Assembly: GCA_033977085.1 (NCBI GenBank)
Contig: CP138906.1
Span: 4,340,001 to 4,404,000 of the forward strand
Origin: Apirhabdus apintestini
GTDB taxonomy: Bacteria; Pseudomonadota; Gammaproteobacteria; Enterobacterales; Enterobacteriaceae
Direction of reading: 5' to 3'
DNA: 64,000 nt
The position numbers were made by a program, and so were the translations under genes. Below are positions 1 through 11,766 of this stretch, piece after piece (within the stretch, counting starts at the first letter, position 1; every line of letters begins with the position of its first letter). The notes beneath the pieces are model-generated. The model was not told where the DNA came from and made no database searches. It worked only from the letters and a program-made list of their open reading frames with translations.

Positions 1-37
1 CCCGCAAATCTCCCCTTCCGATCCAAAGTAATCTGTT

Positions 38-66
38 AATCCCGGCCCTCAAAATCCGGGATTTTT
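38..66 (+). terminator. Rho-independent terminator at left edge
   Basis: An 8-bp perfect inverted repeat (AATCCCGG / CCGGGATT) around a 10-base loop is followed by a run of five T on the plus strand. It would end a plus-strand gene lying left of the window. It can also insulate the minus-strand dehydrogenase that ends just to its right. Confidence 0.6.
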
Positions 67-147
67 ACGTCATCACATTGTTTCACATTATTTATTAAGC
101 AACCTTGCCCTGGCTACATAAACACACCAGGGGCCGTTGATTGCTGA

Positions 148-1039
148 CTACAGAGTGCCGGTGCCTCCGTCGGAGCACCATACCGGCCGGAGGAATAACT
201 ATTTTCGCTGGAAGCCATGGTGACATAGATTGCCGCGATTTCCGCAGGCTGGCCCGGGCGACCAAGCGGTGCAGAGGCGCCAAATTGCATGACTTTTTCC
301 TGAGGCTGGCCGCCGCTGGTTTGTAGCGCTGTCCAGTAGGGGCCGGGCGCGATGGCATTAACGCGGATACCCTCTTCGCCCAACTGTTTTGCCAGCGCTT
401 TAGTGAAAGCGACAATGCTGGCTTTGGTCTGGGCGTAATCCAGTAGGATGGCGCTGGGGTTATAGGCCTGTACCGAGGTGGTATTAATTATCGAAGCGCC
501 GCGCGGCAAATATTCCATTGCGGTGCGGGTTATCCAGAACATTGCATAGACGTTGGTTTTAAACGTCGCATCGAAATCCTCGGTGCTGAGGGTGCGAATG
601 GATTTGTTAAACTGTTGCCGGCCCGCATTATTGACCAGAATATCTAAGCCATTTAGCTGGTGTGCGGCATTATTAACAAGCTGCTGACAAAAGGATTCTG
701 AGCGGATGTCCCCGGCAATGCGACCGCTTTCCGGCCTTCAGCTTCGATAAGTTTTATCACTTCCGCTGCGTCGCGCTCTTCTTCCGGCAAATAGTTAATC
801 GCGATGTCTGCGCCTTCACGTGCGTACGCTATGGCCACTGCGCGGCCTATACCAGAGTCTCCGCCGGTAATCAGCGCTTTGCGACCAGCCAGGCGGCCTG
901 AACCCCGGTAGCTGCTTTCCCCGTGATCGGGCACCGGCTGCATTTTGCTGGCAAGCCCGGGCCAGGGCTGCAATTGTTCTGAAAATGGCGGCATGGGGTA
1001 ATTTGTGGAGAGGATGCCCTTCTTCTGTGAATCTGACAT
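148..1039 (-). pseudogene. Short-chain dehydrogenase/reductase, YghA-like, frameshifted
   Basis: NAD(P)-dependent oxidoreductase of the classical SDR family. The order and wording match E. coli YghA: an N-terminal arm, the nucleotide-binding GGDSGIGRAVA motif near residue 60, NNAG, the YAQTK catalytic motif (Tyr and Lys) and a C-terminal DGGTGTL. The start is set at 1039 (MSDSQKK) because AAGGAG lies just upstream. Two one-base deletions break it: a G run near 712 reads G4 where G5 keeps frame, and a base is missing near 183, so the natural stop at 148-150 is out of frame. With both restored the protein is 297 residues, the usual length. The physiological substrate of this subfamily is unknown. 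Confidence 0.85.
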
Positions 1040-1081
1040 GAAAGCTCCTTTTTGCATTAATGACACGGTTAAGCCTGGCAT

Positions 1082-1327
1082 AAATGCGCTGTTTGTCGCG
1101 CAATGCCGGTGAGAAAATCTAATGACGGCGGTTGGCGGGCGGGATTAAAAAGGATAAAAGTGCGCAGGTGGCCAGGGCGATGGCATTACTCAAAAGGCCA
1201 TGGCGATGGTGGAGTACAGAGGTGGTTAACCAGGAATAGGCGGCTAAGCGAAACGCCACTCCTGAGCAGAATAATCGCTTAATTGGGCCAGTATAAAGAA
1301 CGTTCTCAGAACTGCCGCGATGCCGCC
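1082..1327 (-). other. Intergenic, possible transporter tail relic
   Basis: No complete gene is visible. The minus strand carries a short open stretch ending near 1121 (about HHRHGLLSNAIALATCALL) that reads like the last membrane helix of an MFS-type transporter. There is no start codon, no recognisable upstream half and no second motif, so this is only a weak suggestion. Confidence 0.25.
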
Positions 1328-1360
1328 AAAAACAGAAGAGCGCCTGATTGGACAGGCGCT
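1328..1360 (-). terminator. Terminator of the autotransporter gene
   Basis: Perfect 8-bp stem (AGCGCCTG / CAGGCGCT, 1339-1346 and 1353-1360) with a 6-base loop. On the minus strand it is followed by a T run (AAAAA at 1328-1332 on plus). It lies 11 bases beyond the autotransporter stop codon. Confidence 0.8.
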
Positions 1361-4300
1361 ATCTTGCAGGGTTACCAGCTATATTTAATGCCCAGCATTG
1401 CTTCCGTATTGCTGTAGCCTTTATCCCCTATTTGCTGCCCGACATTGCCCCACGCCGTAAGATTGCGCGATAGCTGTCCTTCCACGCCGGTTTTAATTTC
1501 GCCTATATTGCGTGCGCCATCCTGCACCTGGCGTACTTCGTTGAGTTGTGCGCTCCAGTTACGGGTGTTATGAAGCCAGTTAGCTTCAATAAAGGGTTGA
1601 AATTCCCGTACCTTACCGTTATCCAGTGCGCTATGGCCTTTCAGGAACAGGCGGGCGCCAAGGCGAGTCTGGATATTACCGTCGCCGTCGCTGCTTACCC
1701 GGGTGCCGTTTCGCTCGGTGTGATTATCTGCCTTTACACCCATCCAGGTTACCCGGCCCTGCGGCTGGATGTATACCGAATTTAACGTTTGTTTGCTGCC
1801 GTTAAATTCGCCCACTTTCCAAGTATATCCGCTTTCCAGCGAGGCGATAAAGCCTTTTGCGTCATACGTTTCTTCAGACAAACCTTCGCCATTAACGTGA
1901 TTTTTAAACCAATTGTACTGTGCCCAACCGTCTACATAGAGGCCGGTTTTTCAGCGTCGTTGGCGTACCAGGTGCCATACAGACCTGCGCTATAGCCATT
2001 AACCTCGCCTTTCGATGAATAGCCCGTTGTGCTGGAGCGGGTGTGGCTGTGGTTATTACCATAACCGCCCATAATGCCCAAGTGCCCACGATTGAGGCCA
2101 TTGCTGCTCCACTGGGCGATATCGCCGCCCAGCATGACGACATATTGATTACTGGTTGTTTTCAGCGCGCCGCTTCCATCGCGCCAGCCGTTATGAGTGC
2201 CAACCTGGCGTAACCACAGTGAGGTGGCTCTACGTTCCCCGGTCAGTGCGTCCGTATATTGTGTTTCGCCAAGTCTGTCATGCAGGCGCGTGATAAACAT
2301 TGAATTAGCCGCCGCCAGGTTTGCGATATAACTTGCAGATTCCGGGCGAATCATTACATCGCTCGGGTTAGGCGGTGTATCTGGGTCCGTGGGGTCCGTC
2401 GGGTCTGTAGGATCGGTTGGGTCTGTAGGATCGACGGGAGCGACTCTTCGATTAGTTAAATACCAGTTGCTGCTATTATCGCCCGTGCCGCGCCCCAACC
2501 GGTAATCATATGCGCCTGCGACAATACGGCCATCCTGAAGAAAGTTGCCTGCGGAGTTGCCGGCGATATTAATCAGTTCTATGCCGTTGAGCGTTCTGGC
2601 GCCACTGCCGCCTGCGTTAGTCACGCTGACATAAGTGGTACCGCTAGTGTCGCCTTTGACCGTCATGTGGTCGGTGGCTGAATTATCATCGCCTAACGCG
2701 GTGTTGAACGCGATTTTTCCACCGTTCCCGGCGTAGTTGCCGTTAACGGTGAGCGTGTTGCCTGGCAGGGTATTTTCGCCGACCTGGCCGACCTGAATGC
2801 GTCCGCTATTTGTCAGGTTGCCGCCAATAGTGAGCGTATCGTGGGAGGCTACTGCGAGCGGTGTTATCCTGGCAACCGCAGATGGTGGTATTGAAGGATC
2901 CTACAGGTTCTGGCTACCGACCTGCAGCATGCTTTTGTTGTCTACGTCGCCGGTGACAGTACCATTACCCGCCAGTACGCCGTCATCAATATTGACTAAT
3001 GAGGTGGCGAGCGTTAGCGGATTGTCGCGGCTACCGAAAATCAGCCCGCCCTGATAGATATCTGTGCGACCTGTGTAGCCAACATTGGCGTCGCTGAGTG
3101 TCACGATGCCCGCGCCTTCTTTCCAGAGGTTTCCTGTGCCAGTAACGCTATTTTTTAACGCCCAGTCGCCGTAGGTGGAAAGCACTAACGTACCTTCGTC
3201 GTGGATTGTAGAAGTTCCAAGATGTTTTGCTTCCCTGGCCGTCAGCTTACTGTCTTTATCAATATTGAATGTACCGCTGAACTGGCTGTTATCGCCTGCA
3301 AGCGTTGTTTGTGTGGCGTTAAGATTAACTTCGCCGCTGTTACTCAAACGATTATTAAGGATACCGCTTGCCTGATTTAAGTTAAGCTGCCCGGCGTTGT
3401 CGATACCGCCGCTTCCCAGACCGGACGCGCTGTCCAAATTAATGATAGCGCCGTCATGAATGGCAGTGTTTGCCTTAAGTGTCTGATTTTCCCCGTTGAT
3501 ATCCAACGTTCCCGTATTGAGCGTGAGCCGACCGGCGCCGGTCAGGCCTCCGTTTATAACCCCACCCCGGTCTACGGTCAGACTACCGCCATGAATATCA
3601 ATTTTGGATTTTTCTGCGGTTTCAACGCGTCCTACGCTTTGGGTATGACCGTTCATATCCAGCGTTGTATCACTGGCCATTTTGAGCAGTGATGTATTAC
3701 CAAGGACACGATCGTTGCTCATCAGCAGGTTGCCGCTGCGTACAATGGTTACGCCAGTATAATCATTATCTTTGTTTGAGAGTGATACCGTATTGCCGGT
3801 GCTGTCGATAGCGAGATCGCCGCTGCCTGTGACTTTCGCGCTGAGATCTGCCGCAGCGCCGCTGGCTGTGCCATCGGCGCTCAGGCGCAGGGCGTTATCA
3901 TCGCTGCCTTTCAGGTCAACCTGTTTAAGGGCATAGGCAACATATAAGCCATCCTGATTTTCGCCAGAGGAGAGACGCCAGTCCCGGTACCTTCGGCGAC
4001 GGAATTTCCGTCCTGAATAATATCTTTAGTTACGCCATTGCTGATAACGCTGCCATCGCCGTCCACCAGCGTCAGGCTGCCGCCGCCGCCGGTGACTTTG
4101 TCGTCCGTGCCGGCCAGTTTAATCGTAGTGTTGGCATCGTCCTGGGAAAGTAGCGGGACATCGCCAGCTGGCGTAGGTCTATCGTTCAGAGCATTGCCGA
4201 CGTTTACTTTGACCGTGCCACTGCCGCTTAAATCCAGATTTTTAGCGGTTTGAAGGGTATTGCTGGCCCGAGTATTGCCCGGTGCGACGCTGCCAAAATC

Positions 4301-5688
4301 AACGGTTCCGCCATCGAATGCCAGGCCGCCGATATGCTGTTCGCCTGAGCCGACGGTGGTAATACTGTCTTTTCCTGCTTGTAGCGTTGCATCGGTGAGC
4401 GCCTGAGTATTACGTCCGCTCAGGTCGAGCGTACCGTTGCCCAGCGCCAGGGTGCCGGCAAATTTATCTCCAGCGTTGTTATCAGTAAAGTTGAATGCTT
4501 TGCCACCGGTGTCGGTACTGAGTGTGCCGGTGCCGCTCAGATGGCTCTTAAAGGCGACTGCGTCGTCGTTTTTTATCGCCAGAGTACTGTTGGCGTCGAT
4601 GTTATAACCCGTATTGGCGTTGTCGTTTTTCGCGTCACCGAGCGCCAGTAAATTGTGGTCAAGCGTCAGGGTGGAACCGTTAGTTAGGTTGATATGTTCA
4701 AGGCCAGCCAGAAGATTAGCATCGCTATGAACATATTCGCTGTTGTCCATATTCAGGGTGTCGTTGCCGGCTCCCCGTCAATCGTAGGTGATGAAGCGGT
4801 GGTAGTCGCATCCAGATTTTTAAGTTCGATAAGATCGTTATCGCCCTCCATCTGAATTGCGCCTTGAATAGTGCCGCCATTTTCCCAGTGGAAAAGGTCG
4901 TCACCGTTGCTCATTTTAATATCACCTTTAACGGTACCGCCGGTAATAGTCACGCTGTCGGTGCCGCCGCTGACGCTGATATTACCGCCAATAGTACTGT
5001 TACCGCTGATGATAATGGTATCGTCGCCAAAGCCGGTAACAAGGTTACCGACGATTTCGCCGCCGGACATATCGAAAATATTATTTTCGAGTTTCATGTT
5101 GACGCGGCCGATTTTACCGCCGGTCATTTTGGCAACATCGCCGTCTTCAAACGCGCCGGTAATGGTGCCACCGCTCATTGTAAAGGTATCGCGACCGTCG
5201 CCTTGTTCGAGGGCACCGAGCGTTCCGCCGCTCATTATAAAGTCATCAATCCCATTCCCTGGGAGAGTGTTCCGGTAATGCGACCGTTACGAATGTCGGC
5301 TTTGTCCACGCCGTCGCCCTGTGCGATGTCGCCATTGATAGTTCCGTCGGTCACCAGCAGAGTATCGTTACCGCTGCCGAAAGTGACGGCATTGCCGCTA
5401 CCGGGAGTAATATTGCCGCTGTTGTTTAGCGTATTGCTACCGTTACCCTGGAATACTATGCCAGGGCCGGAAGTGCCCGTAATGGTGCCCGCGTTGGTCA
5501 GCGTACTGCTGCCTGTGCGCAGAAGTACTCCAGACGTTGAACCGGTAAGTGCGCCAGCGTTCACAACTTTACTGCCGTCTCCCAGTGAAAGTGCGGGGCC
5601 ATTACTGATATTCAATACACTGCCTTGATCGATGTTAACGGTGACGTTAGTCACTCCGTTTGCGCTAACGACCCCGGTGGTATCCGGA

Positions 5689-5693
5689 TTTGG
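5689..5693. repeat. Left target-site duplication of IS21 copy 1
   Basis: TTTGG directly precedes the element and recurs directly after it at 7648-7652. Five-base duplications are within the 4-8 bp range of IS21-family transposition. This fixes the element ends precisely. Confidence 0.85.
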
Positions 5694-5778
5694 TGTTACC
5701 AACGGTGCAAAACTGATCCACCCCAGCGGTTGAAAACTGATCCAGGGGTTAATCTGCTCCTCTGAATACAGGGAGCTT

Positions 5779-6797
<1,019 letters not shown>

Positions 6798-6801
<4 letters not shown>

Positions 6802-7579
6802 TGGTCGAACTACAACATCAACGGCTGATGGTGCTTGCTGAACAGCCCAGCTGGACAGCCTTATCGGCGCGGCGCCGGCACTGTCGCAACAGGCAGTGGA
6901 TCAGGAATGGAGCTATATGGACTTCCTGGAGCACCTGCTACATGAGGAGAAACTGGCCCGGCATCAGCGTAAACAGGCGATGTACACGCGGATGGCAGCC
7001 TTCCCGGCGGTGAAGACGTTCGAGGAATACGACTTCACCTTCGCCACCGGCGCACCTCAGAAGCAAATCCAGTCGCTGCGTTCCCTGAGCTTCATCGAAC
7101 GTAACGAAAACATCGTGTTGCTGGGCCCCTCGGGCGTGGGGAAAACACATCTGGCGATAGCCATGGGCTACGAGGCAGTACGGGCGGGCATCAAGGTTCG
7201 CTTCACAACAGCAGCGGACCTGCTGTTACAGCTGTCGACTTCCCAGCGTCAGGGGCGTTACAAAACGACACTCAATCGCGGTGTCATGGCCCCCAAACTG
7301 CTCATCATCGACGAAATAGGCTATCTGCCGTTCAGCCAGGAAGAGGCAAAGCTGTTCTTCCAGGTCATTGCCAAACGTTACGAAAAGAGCGCGATGATCC
7401 TGACCTCTAACCTGCCGTTCGGGCAGTGGGACCAGACGTTCGCGGGTGATGCAGCCCTGACATCGGCAATGCTGGACCGGATCTTACATCACTCACACGT
7501 AGTCCAGATAAAAGGAGAGAGCTATCGACTGAAGCAGAAACGAAAGGCCGGGGTTATAGCGGAAGCTAATCCTGAGTAA
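6798..7579 (+). pseudogene. istB: IS21 transposition helper ATPase IstB, 5' frame-disrupted
   Basis: AAA+ ATPase that assists IstA in target capture. Walker A is GPSGVGKTHL, Walker B LLIIDEIGY, and a downstream MILTSNLPFGQW motif contains sensor residues. The natural start MMVELQHQ (6798) overlaps istA. The frame breaks at 6843-6853, where CAGCC replaces an expected CAGCTG. The long open frame therefore only begins near 6896 with a GTG (VDQEWSYMDF), leaving 227 codons including both Walker motifs. Repaired length is 260 residues, as in IS100. Whether the shorter product is active cannot be judged from sequence. Confidence 0.85.
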
Positions 7580-7647
7580 GCAAGGTGGATCAATATTAGA
7601 CCGTTGGTGGTGACGGTAAGTGGATCACTTTTTACCCGTTGTTGACA

Positions 7648-7652
7648 TTTGG
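7648..7652. repeat. Right target-site duplication of IS21 copy 1
   Basis: TTTGG, identical to 5689-5693, immediately follows the right inverted repeat. Confidence 0.85.
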
Positions 7653-7787
7653 TGTGCCGGTGCCGCACTGTACGGTTTGCCCGGTACCCGGCTGATAATT
7701 ATCGCAGGCGGCCTTTGCCTGCTGGCCGGATGAGATAGCCACATACACGCACGTGGCAAGGAAAGAAAGCTTTCTCGGCAGCGTCAT

Positions 7788-8583
7788 ATAAATCCTCATG
7801 GTTCTTAATCGTCCGGGCTTCATTTCCCGAAGGCTGAAAATAATCTATCCATAGGCTGTTGACGTCCTTGCCCTTTAATTGCGGTCTATCCCGTCAATAT
7901 CAGGTATCCGGCGGATGGCTGCGGGCTGGTGGGAAGATAAATCCTTGTTCCGATTACCACCAGGGTATAAAACTCGCTTATTGCTCATGAATGCTCAGGA
8001 TGAACGTTTACCTGGGTTTCATTGAGTATAGAAGGCGTGGCAAACATGCCAGGTGATGTGTCAAAATTTTTCATATCGTGTGATACACAGCGCGCAATAC
8101 GACGGCAGTCAGGAGAGTGTGCTTGTATGTAAATGATACGGTATGTCGGCTTATCTAATGTCATTCGTAAAGTTATGTCAGTTTCACGTATTAGTATGGA
8201 CCGGCCGGCGGTATAAGTAAACTATCGGTATTGCAACTTGCGTATAACTGTAAATAGAAATGTACAGTTATATCCTGCCGCGGTGGGAATCTATTTCTGA
8301 GAGAAAAATCATGCTGATAGTGAGATGTGTAAATAGCGTTTTATAACGAGGCGTTGGCCTGATGCATCCCGCTATACAGAAGCATAGCGCTTTGTGACGC
8401 AGTCTATCTTCTCGTCTTGGTGAGAACCTGCCTATCCCGGTTTAGGGATATAAGGTTTTAAGTAGCGGTGTTAATATCTTCGTTAATACCAAGCCTGCTT
8501 TAGATGGCGTGGATGGCTGTCTTCAAAGAGCGTATGTGACCGCAGGAAAACGAGTTGCCGATTGATGAGGACTCATTGGAAAC
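7788..8583. other. Long intergenic region upstream of the autotransporter
   Basis: No gene of credible length or family is visible on either strand. The stretch from about 8000 to 8340 looks more AT-rich than its neighbours. It probably holds the minus-strand promoter of the autotransporter. In E. coli the feo genes neighbour tex (yhgF); no trace of them is seen here. Confidence 0.5.
8246..8269. promoter_or_regulatory. Inverted repeat, possible operator
   Basis: Perfect 7-bp arms AACTGTA (8246-8252) and TACAGTT (8263-8269), separated by 10 bases, lie in the AT-rich part of the region upstream of the autotransporter. The geometry fits a dimeric regulator site, but no known consensus is recognised. 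Confidence 0.3.
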
Positions 8584-8606
8584 GCGGCGAAAATTGCTTT
8601 CGCCGC
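8584..8606 (-). terminator. Hairpin downstream of tex
   Basis: Perfect 9-bp stem GCGGCGAAA / TTTCGCCGC with a 5-base loop, eight bases past the tex stop. The T tract on the minus strand is poor, so it may work as a weak terminator or as an mRNA 3' end stabiliser. Confidence 0.55.
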
Positions 8607-8614
8607 ATAATGGG

Positions 8615-10942
8615 TTAGCGCTTTTTCCCGAAAGCTGCCGCCAGCGCATCGCTCATGGCGCTATTGCCTGATGAGGCATTATCGCGCCCGCGCGGTTTGG
8701 CTGTAGAACGAGGCTTATCGCGGGCTGGGCTCGTAGGTGCGGCGGCGCGGCGACTGCCGCTTTCACCCGGTTGCTCATCAAGGCGCATGGTGAGCGCAAT
8801 GCGTTTGCGCGCCTGGTCGACCTCCAGCACTTTCACTTTCACGATATCGCCGGCCTTCACCACGGTATGCGGATCTTCGACGAACTTGTTGGAAAGTGAG
8901 GAAATGTGCACCAGCCCGTCCTGATGGACGCCGATATCCACGAACGCGCCGAAGTTAGTCACGTTCGTTACTGCGCCTTCCAGTATCATGCCGGGAAGCA
9001 GGTCGTTCAGGGTTTCCACGCCGTCGGCAAATTTAGCCGTCTTAAACTCCGGGCGCGGATCGCGGCCCGGTTTTTCCAGCTCTTTAATAATATCGGTTAC
9101 CGTCGGCACGCCGAATTTCTCATCGGTAAACTCTGCCGCTTTTAAATTGCGCAGCGCGCTTCCGTTGCCCATCACATCGCGCAGCGCCTGCTGCGTGGCA
9201 GCCAGGATGCGCTCGACTACCGGATAGGCCTCCGGGTGTACGGTTGAGGCATCAAGAGGATTGTCGCCGTGGTTAATGCGCAGGAAGCCAGCGCATTGCT
9301 CAAACGCTTTCGGGCCTAACCGGCTAACATCCAGAAGCTGCTGGCGGTTACGGAACTGGCCGTGCGTGTCGCGCCACGTCACGATGTTTTGCGCCATCAT
9401 ACGGGTCAGTCCGGCAACGCGCGTAAGCAGCGGCACTGAGGCGGTATTGAGATCGACGCCAACGGCGTTAACGCAGTCTTCCACCACCGCATCCAATTTG
9501 CGCGCAAGCTGGTTTTGGCTTACATCGTGCTGATACTGACCAACGCCGATAGATTTGGGGTCAATCTTCACCAGTTCCGCCAGCGGGTCTTGCAGGCGCC
9601 GGGCGATAGAAACCGCGCCGCGCAGCGAGACGTCGAGATCCGGAAACTCCTGCGCCGCCAGCTCAGATGCTGAATACACCGAGGCGCCCGCCTCGCTGAC
9701 AATCACTTTTTGCGCTGTAACATTGGGGAATTGTTTCTGTACATCAAGGAAGAAACGCTCGGTTTCACGCGAAGCAGTCCCGTTGCCGATGGCGACCAGC
9801 TCGACGCGGTATTTTTCGCACAGGGCGGCGACGGTGACGGCGGCTTTGGCCGCCTGGCCGGTATGCGGGTAGATCGTATCCGTGGCGACCAGTTTCCCGG
9901 TGACATCCACTACGGCGACTTTCACGCCGGTGCGCAGGCCGGGATCGAGGCCCATAGTAGCGCGCAGCCCGGCAGGGGCGGCCATCAGTAAATCGTGCAG
10001 ATTACGGGCGAACACATTAATGGCTTCGTCTTCCGCGCGCTCGCGCAGAGTGCCCATTAATTCTGTTTCCAGGTGCATCAGCACTTTGATGCGCCAGGTC
10101 CAGCTCACAACTCCTTTGCGCCAGCTGTCCGCCGGAGCGCCGTTAACACGCAGATTGAGATGCTCGGTGATGATTTGTTCGCCGCGGCTCTCTTTAGGCG
10201 GTTCATCAAATTGCGGATCGGCGTTTAATGAGAGTTGTAAAATGCCTTCGTTGCGCCCGCGGAACATCGCCAGCGCGCGGTGCGATGGCACGTTGGCAAT
10301 CGGCTCATGGTGATCGAAGTAATCGCGAAACTTCGCGCCTTCAGCTTCTTTGCCGCTGACCACGGCAGAAACCAGATGCGCGTTGTTCCAGAGGTAGTGG
10401 CGCACTTTTGCCAGCAGCGCGGCGTCCTCGGCGAAGCGCTCCATGAGAATGTAGCGTGCGCCATCCAGCGCGGCTTTGACATCAGCAACGCCTTTATCGG
10501 CGTCGACATAGCGTTCGGCTTCCTGCTCCGGAGTATGCTGCGGTTCGTTCCACAGCGTATCGGCGAGCGGCTCCAGCCCGGCTTCAAAGGCTATCTGGCC
10601 GCGCGTGCGGCGTTTTGGTTTGTAGGGCAGGTAGAGATCTTCAAGCTCGGTTTTACTGAGCGTGGCGTTAATTTCTGCCGCCAGCGCGTCGCTGAGTTTT
10701 CCCTGCTCGCCGATGGATTTCAGGATGGCCTGGCGCCTGTCTTCCAGTTCGCGCAGATAACCAAGGCGCGTTTCAAGCTGACGCAGCTGCGTATCATCCA
10801 GCCCGCCGGTGACCTCTTTTCGGTAACGTGCAATAAACGGCACGGTATTCCCTTCATCCAGCAGGCGCACGGCGGCGTCGACCTGTTCGGTGCGCGCCTG
10901 AAGCTCACCGGCAATAATGCGACAGAGTGAATCATTCATCAT
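8615..10942 (-). CDS. tex: Tex (YhgF), S1-domain nucleic-acid-binding protein
   Basis: Intact at 775 residues (E. coli 773). Cytoplasmic RNA/DNA-binding protein implicated in transcription and stress or toxin expression in other bacteria. The domain order is the Tex family's: helical N-terminal region, YqgF/RNase H-like domain from about residue 330 (MGLDPGLRTGVKVAVVD), helix-hairpin-helix segments near 500-560, and a C-terminal S1 domain (GAVTNVTNFGAFVDIGVHQD) followed by a basic low-complexity tail. The start may be either of two adjacent ATGs (10942 or 10939), as in E. coli. It is divergent from greB, as in E. coli. It is one of the few long genes here without any frame lesion. Confidence 0.97.
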   Translation of the reverse strand: MMNDSLCRIIAGELQARTEQVDAAVRLLDEGNTVPFIARYRKEVTGGLDDTQLRQLETRLGYLRELEDRRQAILKSIGEQGKLSDALAAEINATLSKTELEDLYLPYKPKRRTRGQIAFEAGLEPLADTLWNEPQHTPEQEAERYVDADKGVADVKAALDGARYILMERFAEDAALLAKVRHYLWNNAHLVSAVVSGKEAEGAKFRDYFDHHEPIANVPSHRALAMFRGRNEGILQLSLNADPQFDEPPKESRGEQIITEHLNLRVNGAPADSWRKGVVSWTWRIKVLMHLETELMGTLRERAEDEAINVFARNLHDLLMAAPAGLRATMGLDPGLRTGVKVAVVDVTGKLVATDTIYPHTGQAAKAAVTVAALCEKYRVELVAIGNGTASRETERFFLDVQKQFPNVTAQKVIVSEAGASVYSASELAAQEFPDLDVSLRGAVSIARRLQDPLAELVKIDPKSIGVGQYQHDVSQNQLARKLDAVVEDCVNAVGVDLNTASVPLLTRVAGLTRMMAQNIVTWRDTHGQFRNRQQLLDVSRLGPKAFEQCAGFLRINHGDNPLDASTVHPEAYPVVERILAATQQALRDVMGNGSALRNLKAAEFTDEKFGVPTVTDIIKELEKPGRDPRPEFKTAKFADGVETLNDLLPGMILEGAVTNVTNFGAFVDIGVHQDGLVHISSLSNKFVEDPHTVVKAGDIVKVKVLEVDQARKRIALTMRLDEQPGESGSRRAAAPTSPARDKPRSTAKPRGRDNASSGNSAMSDALAAAFGKKR

Positions 10943-11253
10943 GGCTAAATTGTCATCTTAAACAGTGCGAAAAAGTCAGAGGACAGTTATACGGATTGGC
11001 AGCCTAAAATGCCAGCCGCCCGGCGCCCGGCGCGTGAATTTCGCTCTGGTTCGCAGGCACGTAACTGGCTTTCGGTGAAAGCTGGTATTCTTAACGTAAA
11101 TTTCCGGTCTGCCGGTAGCGCTTCGTTGGCCAGCCGCGTATCGTCAGGCTATCTGCGCGGGCGTCTGACGGACAAAAACCGGAAAGTTATCACGATTTAC
11201 TGCGCCGCCTGAAAGTCAGGGCGTAATGCAACTTTAGGATTGTCGAACGGGAT
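10943..11253. promoter_or_regulatory. tex-greB divergent intergenic region
   Basis: 311 bases between two divergently transcribed genes. It must hold promoters for both, but I cannot place -35/-10 elements with confidence. Small open frames inside have no family resemblance. Confidence 0.45.
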
Positions 11254-11738
11254 ATGGGCACCAAACTGATTACCCGTGAAGGGTTCAACGCGCTTAAACA
11301 GGAGCATGATTACCTGTGGAATGAGAAGCGCCCGGAGATCACGAAAATTGTTTCATGGGCGGCGAGCCTGGGCGATCGTTCTGAAAATGCCGATTACACC
11401 TACAATAAACGGCTGCTGCGCCAGATAGACCGGCGCGTGCGTTTTTTAAGAAAACTGTTGCCCGCGCTGCAAATTGTGGACTATTCGCCCCAGCAGGACG
11501 GGCGCGTTTTTTCGGGGCGTGGGTCGAGATTGAAAATGAAGAGGGCGATGTGAAGCGCTTGCGTATTGTCGGGCCGGAAGAAATTTACGGCGGCAGAAAA
11601 GACTATATCTCCATTGATTCGCCGATGGCGCGCGCGCTGCTGAAAAAGCAGGTTGATGAGGATGTGATTGTCCCCACTCCAGACGGCGAGAAACTGTGGT
11701 TTATTAATGCGATTGACTATGAAAAACCGGGCGAGTGA
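11254..11738 (+). pseudogene. greB: Transcript cleavage factor GreB, frameshifted
   Basis: GreB enters the RNA polymerase secondary channel and stimulates cleavage of backtracked RNA. The N-terminal coiled-coil domain is present with its acidic tip (GDRSENADY, near residue 42). The C-terminal FKBP-like domain continues in another frame (RIVGPEEIYGGRKDYISIDS). A T run near 11507-11512 has six T where seven keep frame. Repaired length is 161 residues (E. coli 158). The ATG at 11254 matches the family start. Confidence 0.9.
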
Positions 11739-11766
11739 AACGAAAACGAAACGAACGGATAGCATA

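Noticed and set aside
4864..5628. 254-codon plus-strand open frame inside the autotransporter
   Set aside because: It is antisense to the repeat-rich passenger, compositionally a mirror of it, with no ribosome-binding site or family resemblance.
10280..10930. 216-codon plus-strand frame opposite tex
   Set aside because: Shadow of the conserved tex codons; no recognised domain and no operon context.
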